Positions 1 to 5,831 are shown, counted from the first letter of the stretch. The stretch is DNA of 6,950 nt from Brevundimonas sp. (GCF_031082345.1 NZ_JAVHLH010000155.1:1-6950); one strand, 5' to 3'. The notes: generated by a model from the sequence alone, not told the origin. A program made the numbers and translations.

Positions 1-49
1 TGCCGATGTTGCAGTGCGGCTTGTTACGTTCGAACTTTTCCTTGGCCAT
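1..49 (-). CDS. tuf: Elongation factor Tu, N-terminal fragment (runs off the left edge)
   Basis: The minus strand reads ATG at 49-47 and translates to MAKEKFERNKPHCNIG, the characteristic N-terminus of proteobacterial EF-Tu just before the GTPase P-loop region. EF-Tu is the cytoplasmic GTPase that delivers aminoacyl-tRNA to the ribosomal A site. Only 16 codons lie in the window, so the G domain and the rest are not visible. The start is supported by an AGGAG Shine-Dalgarno at 62-58. The gene follows tRNA-Tyr and tRNA-Gly on the same strand, an arrangement like the E. coli tyrU-glyT-(thrT)-tufB unit, so co-transcription with these tRNAs is likely. The identification rests on a short but very conserved peptide. 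Which tuf copy this is, if there are two, cannot be told. Confidence 0.93.
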   Translation of the reverse strand, partial: MAKEKFERNKPHCNIG

Positions 50-57
50 GGCCAAAA

Positions 58-62
58 CTCCT
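58..62 (-). promoter_or_regulatory. Ribosome binding site of tuf
   Basis: The minus strand reads AGGAG here, with 8 nt between it and the ATG at 49. This is a strong Shine-Dalgarno, unlike the weak or missing ones before most other genes in the window, and it fits a highly expressed gene translated from a processed tRNA-mRNA transcript. Confidence 0.75.
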
Positions 63-101
63 GTGGCCCGGAAAGGGGCGATTGGGTCAGCTGTCGAATT
101 C

Positions 102-175
102 TGGAGCGGGTAGACGGAATCGAACCGACATATTCAGCTTGGAAGGCTGCTGTACTACCATTGTACTATACCCGC
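102..175 (-). tRNA. tRNA-Gly (anticodon TCC), CCA encoded
   Basis: The minus strand folds into a full cloverleaf. The 7-bp acceptor stem pairs GCGGGTA (175-169) with TACCCGC (112-106), followed by discriminator T at 105 and a genomically encoded CCA at 104-102. The anticodon loop CTTCCAA (145-139) carries anticodon TCC at 143-141, flanked by CAGC/GCTG pairing. The T loop contains TTCGATT. TCC reads GGA and, by wobble, GGG glycine codons. The gene lies 76 nt after tRNA-Tyr and 52 nt before the tuf start on the same strand, so it is probably cut from a tRNA-Tyr/tRNA-Gly/tuf transcript. Confidence 0.97.
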
Positions 176-239
176 ACGGAGACGGCCCCGGGCCCGAAAG
201 CCGTCGGCCGCCGACCCGATATGGCGTCCGGACCGTCGT

Positions 240-350
240 TTCGAAAGCGCGTGGTGGGGGAAGCAGGACTCGAACCTGCGAAGCTTACGCAGGGGATTTA
301 CAGTCCCCCCCCTTTGCCGCTCGGGACATTCCCCCAGCGCGCTTTTCGAA
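240..350 (-). repeat. Inverted repeat bracketing tRNA-Tyr (leader-trailer helix of the precursor)
   Basis: On the minus strand the leader segment 350-338 (TTCGAAAAGCGCG) is complementary to the trailer segment 251-240 (CGCGCTTTCGAA), which begins directly after the CCA. They form 12 base pairs with one bulged A at 346. Only two unpaired leader bases (337-336) separate this helix from the 5' end of the tRNA. In a precursor RNA it would stack beyond the acceptor stem. The pairing is read directly from the sequence. A role in processing or in protecting the precursor is inference. Confidence 0.6.
252..335 (-). tRNA. tRNA-Tyr (anticodon GTA), CCA encoded
   Basis: The minus strand shows acceptor stem GGGGGAA (335-329) with TTCCCCC (262-256), discriminator A at 255 and an encoded CCA at 254-252. 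The anticodon arm is GGGGA-CTGTAAA-TCCCC with anticodon GTA at 301-299. A long class II variable arm of about 12 nt precedes a T arm with stem GCAGG/CCTGC and loop TTCGAGT. The total of 84 nt with CCA is normal for bacterial tRNA-Tyr. It is the first gene of the minus-strand tRNA-tuf cluster. Its leader and trailer can pair with each other (separate entry). Confidence 0.97.
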
Positions 351-482
351 CCGTCGGACCGCTGCGACGTTGGTCTTTCGACCCCCGGCGCAACAAAAGC
401 TCTCGGTGTCTCGCGTCGCCTGCGATAGGAGGGGCGCCAGACCCGAAAGCCCTCAGGGCTCCAAATCGGAGGGCGTCTTATA
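336..482. other. Divergent intergenic region between the tRNA-tuf cluster and rlmB
   Basis: This 147-bp stretch must hold the promoters for the minus-strand tRNA-Tyr/tRNA-Gly/tuf unit and the plus-strand rlmB, but no convincing -35/-10 pair was found for either. Visible structures are a short minus-strand hairpin GGTC-GAAA-GACC (383-372, with a GNRA-type loop), and a palindrome AGCCCT-C-AGGGCT at 448-460. A weak stem CTCC(459-462)/GGAG(468-471) could partly mask the rlmB Shine-Dalgarno. No open reading frame of interest is present. Confidence 0.5.
468..473 (+). promoter_or_regulatory. Ribosome binding site of rlmB (supports the GTG start)
   Basis: GGAGGG lies 9 nt upstream of the GTG at 483 and decides this start. 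An in-frame stop (TAG at 480-482) directly precedes the GTG, so the reading frame cannot begin earlier. Confidence 0.65.
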
Positions 483-1409
483 GTGTCGAGAAATCCAGAA
501 CGCAACGACCGGAAATCGGGCAAAAAACCGGCATTCGGAGGCAAGCCCGGCGGGCGTCCGGACGCCGCGCGGCCTTTCGACAAGGGCGCGCCGAAGAGCG
601 GCGGATGGAACCCCAATCCGCCGGCCCGGGCCGCTGATTCCGCCCCCCGTCCCGCGCGCGGCGGCAAGGCCGACGCCGACAATTTCGTGTGGGGCCGCCA
701 CCCCGTGCTCGCCGCCCTGGCCAATCCGGCCCGCAAGGGCATGGGCCGGCTGCTGGCGACCGCCGACCGCGCCGCCGAGCTGGAACGCGACAAGGCGGCC
801 CACGGCCACAAGATCGAGATCATCGAGGCCCAGGCGCTGGACCGGATGCTGCCCGCCGGGGCGGTGCACCAGGGTCTGGCCTTCAAGGTCCAGCCGCTGG
901 AGGGCGTGGCGCTGGAGGACATCGCCGATCCGGCCCCGGCGCCGGGCGAGGGCGGCGTCATCGTCATGCTGGACCAGCTGACCGATCCCCAGAACGTCGG
1001 GGCCATCTTCCGCTCGGCCCTGGCCTTCGGGGCGCGCGGGATCGTGGTCCAGGACCGGCACTCCCCCGCCCTCGCCGGGGCCCTGGCCAAGGCCTCGGCC
1101 GGGGCGACCGAACGCCTGCCCTGCGCGCGGGTGACCAATCTGAGCCGGGCGCTGGAGACGCTGGCCGACCTCGGCTGGCGCGCCGTGGGGCTGGACGGGG
1201 ACGCGGAGCTGACGCTGGAGCAGGCGCTGGACGAGCGGCCGACCGTGCTGGTCATGGGCTCCGAGGGCGACGGCGTGCGCCGGCTGGTGGCCGAACACTG
1301 CGACGTCATGGCGCGCATCCCCATGCCCGGCGGATTCGAGAGTCTGAACGTCTCCAACGCCGCCGCCGTGGCGCTTTATGAATCGACCCGCGCGCGCGGC
1401 GGGACCTGA
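483..1409 (+). CDS. rlmB: 23S rRNA (guanosine-2'-O)-methyltransferase RlmB, TrmH/SpoU family
   Basis: This gene encodes a 308-residue SPOUT-class, SAM-dependent enzyme. The RlmB subgroup methylates the 2'-O of a conserved guanosine in 23S rRNA domain V (G2251 in E. coli). Residues 1 to about 66 form a basic, Gly/Pro/Lys/Arg-rich, probably disordered tail. Residues 68-145 resemble the L30e-like substrate-binding domain (it starts near WGRHPVLAAL). Residues about 150-305 are the knotted SpoU methyltransferase domain. All three family motifs are visible: motif 1 NVGAIFRSAL (from N161), motif 2 VMGSEGDGVRRL (257-268) and motif 3 SLNVSNAAAVALYE (from S287). E. coli RlmB is about 243 residues, so the extra length is the tail. 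The start is GTG with GGAGGG upstream. It diverges from the tRNA-tuf cluster. The subfamily choice (RlmB rather than TrmH or TrmL) rests on the L30e-like domain and is good but not proven. Confidence 0.9.
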   Translation: MSRNPERNDRKSGKKPAFGGKPGGRPDAARPFDKGAPKSGGWNPNPPARAADSAPRPARGGKADADNFVWGRHPVLAALANPARKGMGRLLATADRAAELERDKAAHGHKIEIIEAQALDRMLPAGAVHQGLAFKVQPLEGVALEDIADPAPAPGEGGVIVMLDQLTDPQNVGAIFRSALAFGARGIVVQDRHSPALAGALAKASAGATERLPCARVTNLSRALETLADLGWRAVGLDGDAELTLEQALDERPTVLVMGSEGDGVRRLVAEHCDVMARIPMPGGFESLNVSNAAAVALYESTRARGGT

Positions 1410-1424
1410 ACCCCGCCTTCCATC

Positions 1425-1454
1425 TTGCCCAACCCGCCTCCCCTGCCCTAGAGC
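1425..1454 (+). promoter_or_regulatory. Candidate near-leaderless promoter of the terC-like gene
   Basis: TTGCCC (1425-1430) and CCTAGAGC (1447-1454) resemble the alphaproteobacterial housekeeping elements TTGACG and GCTANAWC, with a 16-nt spacer. A start site about 7 nt past the -10 would fall at or next to the ATG at 1461, and no Shine-Dalgarno is present. Both facts fit leaderless transcription. Read from sequence only. Confidence 0.4.
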
Positions 1455-1460
1455 GCGCCC

Positions 1461-2309
1461 ATGGAATTCCTGTCTCCCGAACTCGCCAGCCAGGCCACCG
1501 CCCTCGGCAAGGTGCTGATGATCGACCTGGTGCTGGCCGGCGACAACGCCGTGGCCGTGGGTCTGGCCGCCGCCGCCCTGCCGCAGGAGCAGCGCCGCAA
1601 GGCCATCCTGATCGGCCTGGCCGCCGCCGTGGTCATGCGCATCGGCTTCGCCCTGATCACGGTGCAGCTGCTGGCCATCATCGGCCTGCTGCTGGCCGGC
1701 GGCGTGCTGCTGCTGTGGGTGTGCTGGAAGATGTGGCGCGAGCTGCGCGAGCAGGCCACCCACGACCAGGCCGAGGCCGAGCACGAGCTGGAGCTGGCCC
1801 TCGCCATCGAGCACGGGAAAGGCCCCTCGCCCGAGGAGCTGGGCCTGAAGCGCAAGACCTTCGGCGCGGCCCTGATCCAGATCATGATCGCCGACATCAC
1901 CATGTCGCTGGACAATGTGCTGGCCGTGGCCGGCGCGGCCCATGACCACCCGTGGATCATGGTCTTCGGCCTGATCCTGTCGATCGCCCTGATGGGCGTG
2001 GCCGCGACCTATATCGCCAAGCTGCTGAACCAGCACCGCTGGATCGGCTACGTCGGCCTGGTGGTGGTGCTGTATGTGGCGCTCCACATGATCTGGGACG
2101 GCGCCCGTTCAGTGATCGTGCGCACCGACCGGATGGAGGAATTCAACGCCGCCGCCCCGGCCTTCCTCGACATCGGCGAGGAAGAGGCCGCCAAGCACCT
2201 GAAGGGGCTGGAGACGGAAGACGGCGCCCCGCCGGCGCCGCCGACGCCGACCTCCCCGGCGGACGCGCCGCCGCCCGTGACGGCGGAACCGCCGACGCCG
2301 GCCCCATAG
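1461..2309 (+). CDS. TerC-family integral membrane protein (YjbE-type), putative metal ion transporter
   Basis: The 282-residue protein has a TerC-family membrane core. About six hydrophobic segments are visible, near residues 12-38, 48-68, 70-88, 134-156, 162-184 and 192-212. The two family signature acidic/Asn motifs are present in pseudo-symmetric positions: DLVLAGDNAVAVGLA (D22, D28, N29) and ADITMSLDNVLAVAG (D144, D151, N152). A charged cytoplasmic loop at about 91-130 joins the halves. YjbE-type TerC proteins are linked to Mn2+ or other metal efflux and homeostasis. The substrate here is not known. The C-terminal 30 residues are a Pro/Ala-rich, probably disordered tail absent from compact relatives. 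The ATG at 1461 has no evident Shine-Dalgarno but follows a CCTAGAGC element at leaderless spacing. It starts 51 nt after rlmB, and transcription ends at the strong hairpin at 2312. Confidence 0.85.
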   Translation: MEFLSPELASQATALGKVLMIDLVLAGDNAVAVGLAAAALPQEQRRKAILIGLAAAVVMRIGFALITVQLLAIIGLLLAGGVLLLWVCWKMWRELREQATHDQAEAEHELELALAIEHGKGPSPEELGLKRKTFGAALIQIMIADITMSLDNVLAVAGAAHDHPWIMVFGLILSIALMGVAATYIAKLLNQHRWIGYVGLVVVLYVALHMIWDGARSVIVRTDRMEEFNAAAPAFLDIGEEEAAKHLKGLETEDGAPPAPPTPTSPADAPPPVTAEPPTPAP

Positions 2310-2311
2310 AC

Positions 2312-2340
2312 AAAAGGCCCGGAGCGATCCGGGCCTTTTT
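2312..2340. terminator. Bidirectional intrinsic terminator between terC-like gene and metG
   Basis: A perfect 12-bp stem pairs AAAAGGCCCGGA (2312-2323) with TCCGGGCCTTTT (2328-2339) around a GCGA tetraloop (GNRA type), followed by a T run through 2340. It begins 2 nt after the terC stop. On the minus strand the A-run becomes TTTT, so the same hairpin also serves metG, whose stop is 22 nt away. It is a classic shared terminator for convergent genes. Confidence 0.92.
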
Positions 2341-2361
2341 CAATTCGACCCGGGCGGCGGC

Positions 2362-4068
2362 TCAGACCCCGGCGCCGCCGAACCGCTCCGACCACTCCGC
2401 CACCTGGGCGTCCTCGATCTTGGTGAACAGCACCCCCTGGGCCGCCACCGCCCGGCCGCGCGGCAGGACGTCCAACAGCGCCTCGTCCGGCTTCGGCCAC
2501 GACAGGTCCGTCGCCCCCACCGAGGCGGCGATCTTCCCGGCCGAGAACGGCGTCACCGGCGCCGCCAGCCGGGCGAACAGGGCGACGAGGTTCAGACCGG
2601 TGCGCACCCCGACGGCGGCGCTCGGAACATCCGTTTTGAAGGCGGTCCAGGGTGCCGCCTCCTGCAGATACTCATTGCCCAGCACCCAGACCGCGCGCAG
2701 GGCCTGGCAGGCCTTGCGGAACTCCATTGCCTCGAAGGCGGCCGTGGCCTCGGCGATGCCGGCGGCGACGTCGGCCTCCAGCTTCGCTTCCAGCGGCCCC
2801 GGCTCGCCGGCTTCGGGCACGACGCCGTCGAATTTGCTCTCCGCGAACTTCACGATCCGGTTGACGAAATTGCCCAGCACGTCGGCCAGGTCCTTGTTGG
2901 TCGTCGACTGGAACTGCTCCCAGGTGAAGGCCGCGTCCGAGCCCTCGGGCCCGTAGGCGGTCAGATGCCAGCGCCAGTAGTCGGCCGGCAGAAGCTCCAG
3001 CGCCTGGTCCATGAACACGCCGCGCTTCTGGCTGGTCGAGAATTTCCCGCCGTACCAATTCAGCCAGTTGAAGGCCTTCAGGGTGTCGACCGTCTTCCAA
3101 GGCTCGCCTGAGCCCAGGATCGTCGCCGGGAAGCTGACGGTGTGGAAGGCGACATTGTCCTTGCCCATGAACTGGACGTAGCGGACGTCGTCGGCGCCCT
3201 CGTCGGTGCGCCACCAGTCGCGCCAGGTCCGCCCCGTGGCCTCGGCCCATTCCTCGGTCGCGCCGATATATTCGATCGGGGCGTCAAACCAGACGTAGAA
3301 GACCTTGCCTTCCAGGCCCGGCCGCGGCCCGCCGTCGGGACCGACCACCGGCACGCCCCACTTCAGGTCGCGGGTGATGCCGCGGTCGATCAGCCCCTCG
3401 TCGAGGTGTTTCAGGGCGATGGAGCGGGCCAGGGTCTGCCAGTCGGTCCTGGACCCGATCCAGTCGCGGATGCGCTGCTCCAGCTTCGTCTGCAGCAGAT
3501 ACAGGTGGCGGGTGTCGCGCGCCTCGAGGTTCTTCGACCCCGACACCGCCGAATAGGGGTCGATCAGGTCGGTCGGGTCCAGCAGCCGCCCGCAGTTGTC
3601 GCACTGATCCCCCCGCGCCCCGACATGGCCGCAGTGCGGGCAGGTGCCCTCGACATAGCGGTCGGGCAGGAAGCGGGCGTCGTCGACCGAATAGATCATC
3701 CGGTCGACCCGCTCCTCGATCAGGCCGTTCTTCTCCAGCACCTCGGCGAAATGCTGGGTCAGGCGGTGGTTGGGCGGGTTCGACGAGCGGCCGAACCAGT
3801 CGTAGCTCAGGCCGAAGGCCTCGCCCGCCGCCTTCTGGATCTCGTGCTGCTCGTCGCAATAGGTCCGCACGTCCTGGCCGGCGGCGGCGGCGGCCAGCTC
3901 GGCCGGGGTGCCGTGCTCGTCGGTGGCGCAGATGTAGAGCACCTCATGGCCCTGGGCCCGCTTGAACCGCGCCCAGACGTCGGCGGGCAGCATCGACCCG
4001 GCCAGATTCCCCAGATGCTTGACGCCGTTGATGTACGGCAGGGCCGAGGTGATCAGGATGCGGGACAT
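2362..4068 (-). CDS. metG: Methionine--tRNA ligase (methionyl-tRNA synthetase)
   Basis: This 568-residue class I aminoacyl-tRNA synthetase charges tRNA-Met and initiator tRNA with methionine in the cytoplasm. The Rossmann domain begins [18 protein letters not shown], with the HIGH-type motif HLGN at 18-21. The connective insertion carries a four-cysteine zinc knuckle (C143, C146, C156, C159; CPHC...CDNC). The KMSKS-type loop is KFSTSQKRG at 342-350, with Thr at the position of the second lysine. A helical anticodon-binding domain covers about 385-545 and includes N391 and W474, matching the anticodon-reading Asn and Trp of the E. coli enzyme. E. coli MetRS is 677 residues; this protein lacks the C-terminal EMAP/OB-fold dimerisation domain, a common short form. 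The ATG at 4068 has only a weak upstream GGA. A candidate promoter lies at 4117-4145, and the gene follows the MATE gene on the same strand with a 117-nt gap. Confidence 0.96.
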   Translation of the reverse strand: MSRILITSALPYINGVKHLGNLAGSMLPADVWARFKRAQGHEVLYICATDEHGTPAELAAAAAGQDVRTYCDEQHEIQKAAGEAFGLSYDWFGRSSNPPNHRLTQHFAEVLEKNGLIEERVDRMIYSVDDARFLPDRYVEGTCPHCGHVGARGDQCDNCGRLLDPTDLIDPYSAVSGSKNLEARDTRHLYLLQTKLEQRIRDWIGSRTDWQTLARSIALKHLDEGLIDRGITRDLKWGVPVVGPDGGPRPGLEGKVFYVWFDAPIEYIGATEEWAEATGRTWRDWWRTDEGADDVRYVQFMGKDNVAFHTVSFPATILGSGEPWKTVDTLKAFNWLNWYGGKFSTSQKRGVFMDQALELLPADYWRWHLTAYGPEGSDAAFTWEQFQSTTNKDLADVLGNFVNRIVKFAESKFDGVVPEAGEPGPLEAKLEADVAAGIAEATAAFEAMEFRKACQALRAVWVLGNEYLQEAAPWTAFKTDVPSAAVGVRTGLNLVALFARLAAPVTPFSAGKIAASVGATDLSWPKPDEALLDVLPRGRAVAAQGVLFTKIEDAQVAEWSERFGGAGV

Positions 4069-4083
4069 GGGTTCCGGAGGTTC

Positions 4084-4111
4084 GAGGGGCGAGGGACGAG
4101 GGACGAGGGAG
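4084..4111. repeat. Tandem heptamer repeat (four GAGGGRS-like units) in the metG leader
   Basis: Four consecutive 7-mers read on the plus strand: GAGGGGC (4084-4090), GAGGGAC (4091-4097), GAGGGAC (4098-4104) and GAGGGAG (4105-4111). On the metG sense strand this is a C/T-rich array ending about 15 nt before the start codon. If the candidate metG promoter is right, it makes up much of the 5' leader. Function unknown. Confidence 0.85.
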
Positions 4112-4187
4112 ATCGGTTAGTGGCGAGTGCGGGCCGATTTCGCAACACCCAGCCGGCGGCTCCCCGGTTCCCTCGACCCTCGCCCCT
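4085..4187. repeat. Imperfect inverted repeat spanning the MATE-metG gap
   Basis: The segment 4085-4103 within the heptamer array is complementary at 18 of 19 positions to 4169-4187. The single mismatch is 4096/4176. The spacer is 65 nt. The right arm runs into the MATE stop codon (4188-4186). There is no T run and the loop is long, so it does not look like an intrinsic terminator. It may be a dispersed intergenic repeat or a structured RNA. Confidence 0.75.
4117..4145 (-). promoter_or_regulatory. Candidate metG promoter
   Basis: On the minus strand TTGCGA (4145-4140) and CACTAA (4122-4117) are separated by 17 nt. CACTAAC resembles the CTA-containing -10 of alphaproteobacterial housekeeping promoters. 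Transcription would start near 4110, giving a leader of about 42 nt that consists largely of the heptamer array. It sits inside the loop of the inverted repeat. Supported by motif match only. Confidence 0.4.
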
Positions 4188-5526
4188 ACCCGGGCAGCCG
4201 CCGCGCCACCCGCACGAACCGGCCCGTCAGCAGCGCCGACGACACCAGGCTGGCGAGGATCACGGCCCAGACCAGGCCGTTGACGCCGATCTCGTGCGCC
4301 AGCCACCAGCCCAGCGGCATCATGATCAGGCTGTAGGACAGGAAATGCATGATCGTCGGCCACCAGACGTCGCCCGCCGCGCGGTTGGCCGAGGCCGAGA
4401 CCACCTGGATGCCGTCGGCGACGAAGAACAGGGTCGCGAGCACCAGCGCCGGAACCACCACCGCCAGCAGGGCCGGGTCGCGGTTGTAGGCGCTGGCCAC
4501 CCATCCTGCGGTCGGCCACAGCGCCAGCGCCACCGTCAGCGTCAGGACGCTGACCACCCCCAGCCCGACCAGCCCGGCCCGCATCACCCCGCGCCCGTCC
4601 CTCGCGCCATAGGCCTGGCCGACCAGCACCGCCGTCGCCGACGACAGCCCCATCGGGACCATGAAGACGATGGCCGAAACGTTGAGCACGATGGTCCAGG
4701 CCGCGGTCTCGATGGCCCCCAGCTGGCCCGCGATGATGGTCATGGCCCCGAAGGCGGCGACCTCGATGAAATAGGAGCTGCCCGCGCCGTAACCGACCTT
4801 GCGCTGCTCGCGCTCGGCCGGCGGGTCGCGCCGGGGACGGTCGAACACCCCCAGCGACCGCGCCTCCGGCATCCGCACGATGTAGACGATCAGGAACACC
4901 GCCAGCGAGGTGCGGGCGAACAGCGTCGCCCAGGCCGCCGCGACGGCGCCGTCGAAGCCGAGCCCCAGCACATCCGGCACCAGCAGCAGGTTCAGCGCCA
5001 GATTGACGCCGTTGGCGATCCACATCGCCCACATGCCCGCGCGCGGCCGGTGCAGGGCCTCGAGAAAGAACTGGGCCGCCACGCTGACCAGATAGCCGGG
5101 CATCGACAGGGCCAGCACGATCAGCACCGGCGAGGCGCCCTCGGCCAGTCCGTCGGCCAGACCCAGATTCCCCAGCGCCCACGGACCCAGAAGGATCAGG
5201 CCGACCATGGCGCCGAGGCCCAGCTGCAGCGAATAGGTCACCCCGCGCCGCAGCACCGCCCCGACCTCGTGCCGCCGCCCCTCGCCGAGGAAGCGGGCGG
5301 TCATCACCTGCACCCCCATCATCAGCCCGACGGCGGTGGTGACCACGATCATCGTCGGGGTCAGGGCCAGCGAGCTGTAGGCCAGCTCCACCCCCGACCA
5401 GTTGCCGACCACGATCACATCGGTCAGCCCCATGGTCATGATGCCGATGCGCGCCAGCACCACCGGCCACGCGAGGTGCAGCAGGTCTTTCAGGGTCGCA
5501 CGGGTCTTGAGGCTGAGCACGGTCAT
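4186..5526 (-). CDS. MATE-family multidrug/toxin efflux transporter
   Basis: The 446-residue polytopic membrane protein has the length and layout of NorM/DinF-type MATE transporters, about 12 hydrophobic segments in two pseudo-symmetric halves. The halves align: the segment around AWPVVLARIGIMTMGLTDVI to QVMTARFLGEG (about 17-81) mirrors the segment beginning GAGSSYFIEVAAF to VLVGQAYGARDG (about 240-310). The conserved small-residue turns after helix 2 in each half (ARFLGEG and GQAYGARDG) are typical. A charged loop (about 218-240, with DRPRRDPPAEREQRK) joins the halves. Such proteins expel cationic drugs or metabolites using H+ or Na+ gradients. The substrate here is unknown. The ATG at 5526 was chosen because the hydrophobic core follows at the usual distance and a TTGACG promoter-like element lies just upstream. 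A longer in-frame start at 5682 would translate the repeat element and was rejected. No Shine-Dalgarno is seen. Confidence 0.9.
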   Translation of the reverse strand: MTVLSLKTRATLKDLLHLAWPVVLARIGIMTMGLTDVIVVGNWSGVELAYSSLALTPTMIVVTTAVGLMMGVQVMTARFLGEGRRHEVGAVLRRGVTYSLQLGLGAMVGLILLGPWALGNLGLADGLAEGASPVLIVLALSMPGYLVSVAAQFFLEALHRPRAGMWAMWIANGVNLALNLLLVPDVLGLGFDGAVAAAWATLFARTSLAVFLIVYIVRMPEARSLGVFDRPRRDPPAEREQRKVGYGAGSSYFIEVAAFGAMTIIAGQLGAIETAAWTIVLNVSAIVFMVPMGLSSATAVLVGQAYGARDGRGVMRAGLVGLGVVSVLTLTVALALWPTAGWVASAYNRDPALLAVVVPALVLATLFFVADGIQVVSASANRAAGDVWWPTIMHFLSYSLIMMPLGWWLAHEIGVNGLVWAVILASLVSSALLTGRFVRVARRLPG

Positions 5527-5535
5527 GGGCCGCGC

Positions 5536-5564
5536 GACAGGCCACGGCGAAGGTTCGGCGTCAA
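5536..5564 (-). promoter_or_regulatory. Candidate near-leaderless promoter of the MATE gene
   Basis: On the minus strand TTGACG (5564-5559), a perfect alphaproteobacterial -35, is followed after 17 nt by CCTGTC (5541-5536), a weak -10. The -10 ends 9 nt before the ATG at 5526, so the transcript would have a leader of only a few nucleotides, in keeping with the missing Shine-Dalgarno. If real, it confirms the start at 5526. Confidence 0.45.
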
Positions 5565-5602
5565 CTGGATTTGCAGGCCGGTGACATAAGCTCTCTTTGC
5601 TT

Positions 5603-5783
5603 TCGTCATTCCGGGCGCAGGCGCGAAGCGCCGGAGACCCGGAACCCAGCGGCGCGCGAGAGCGCGAAGCTGTCGGGAGCACCGTCGCCTCAAGTCCTCC
5701 ACGACCGGTGTTTCGCCGCCGTCGCGGCGCCGCTGGGTTCCGGGTCTGCGGCTCGCTGCGCGAGCCTTCGCCCGGAATGACGA
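5603..5783. repeat. Inverted pair of REP-like palindromic units (BIME-like element)
   Basis: Two units face each other: A at 5603-5655 and B, inverted, at 5783-5727. Both have the order CGTCATTCCGGGCG, a 2-nt linker, a hairpin, a 2-nt linker, then an identical 21-nt block (5635-5655 and 5747-5727) that begins AGACCCGGAACCCAGC. The outer arms pair perfectly for 15 bp (5603-5617 with 5769-5783) and the inner arms for 21 bp. The internal hairpins differ in sequence but keep their pairing: GGCGC-GAA-GCGCC in A (5620-5632) and GGCTCGC-GCA-GCGAGCC in B (5766-5750). The 71-nt centre (5656-5726) holds a small CGCG-AGAG-CGCG stem and nothing coding that I can support. The element fills most of the 305-bp gap between divergent MATE and mccB. 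A dispersed repeat family is inferred from this architecture. No copy number can be seen here. Confidence 0.85.
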
Positions 5784-5817
5784 TAGCTAATTGCTATGGA
5801 GCGAGCGCGGACGGCGC

Positions 5818-5825
5818 CCTAAACC
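5818..5825 (+). promoter_or_regulatory. Candidate -10 element of mccB (leaderless layout)
   Basis: CCTAAACC matches the -10 consensus GCTANAWC at six of eight positions. It is placed so that CCTA is followed by exactly 10 nt and then the ATG at 5832, the same spacing as CCTAGAGC before the TerC-family gene. No Shine-Dalgarno precedes the ATG. A convincing -35 was not found; TTGCTA at 5791-5796 is too far away. Confidence 0.35.
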
Positions 5826-5831
5826 ACCCCC

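Noticed and set aside
336..482. Promoter for the tRNA-tuf cluster (minus-strand TTGTTG near 397-392)
   Set aside because: No acceptable -10 hexamer lies at 16-18 nt, so no promoter is called even though one must exist in this region.
14..637. A plus-strand frame covering the tRNA genes and the rlmB 5' end
   Set aside because: It runs antisense through two perfect tRNAs and then out of frame with rlmB. It encodes nothing recognisable.
1410..1460. Manganese (yybP-ykoY) riboswitch in front of the TerC-family gene
   Set aside because: Such riboswitches often precede YjbE-type genes, but only 51 nt are available, the expected conserved loops are absent, and the promoter appears leaderless.
453..2087. 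Long minus-strand reading frames opposite rlmB and the TerC-family gene
   Set aside because: They are shadows of high-GC codon bias. Their products are low-complexity (His/Gln/Gly/Arg-rich) with no recognisable domain, while the plus strand encodes clear families.
4084..4111. CRISPR-like array
   Set aside because: The units are 7 bp, directly adjacent and without spacers, so this is a simple tandem repeat.
4085..4187. Intrinsic terminator for the MATE gene formed by the inverted repeat
   Set aside because: The loop is 65 nt, there is no following T tract, and the arm overlaps the stop codon. It does not fit a Rho-independent terminator.
3142..5589. An 815-codon plus-strand frame opposite metG and the MATE gene
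   Set aside because: It is antisense to two well-supported genes, and its composition (His, Arg, Gln, Asp, Pro) is typical of a mirrored high-GC frame.
5527..5682. A 52-codon N-terminal extension of the MATE protein starting at 5682
   Set aside because: The added residues translate the REP-like repeat and the promoter region, contain no membrane segment, and would give an atypical length. The ATG at 5526 gives a standard 446-residue MATE protein.
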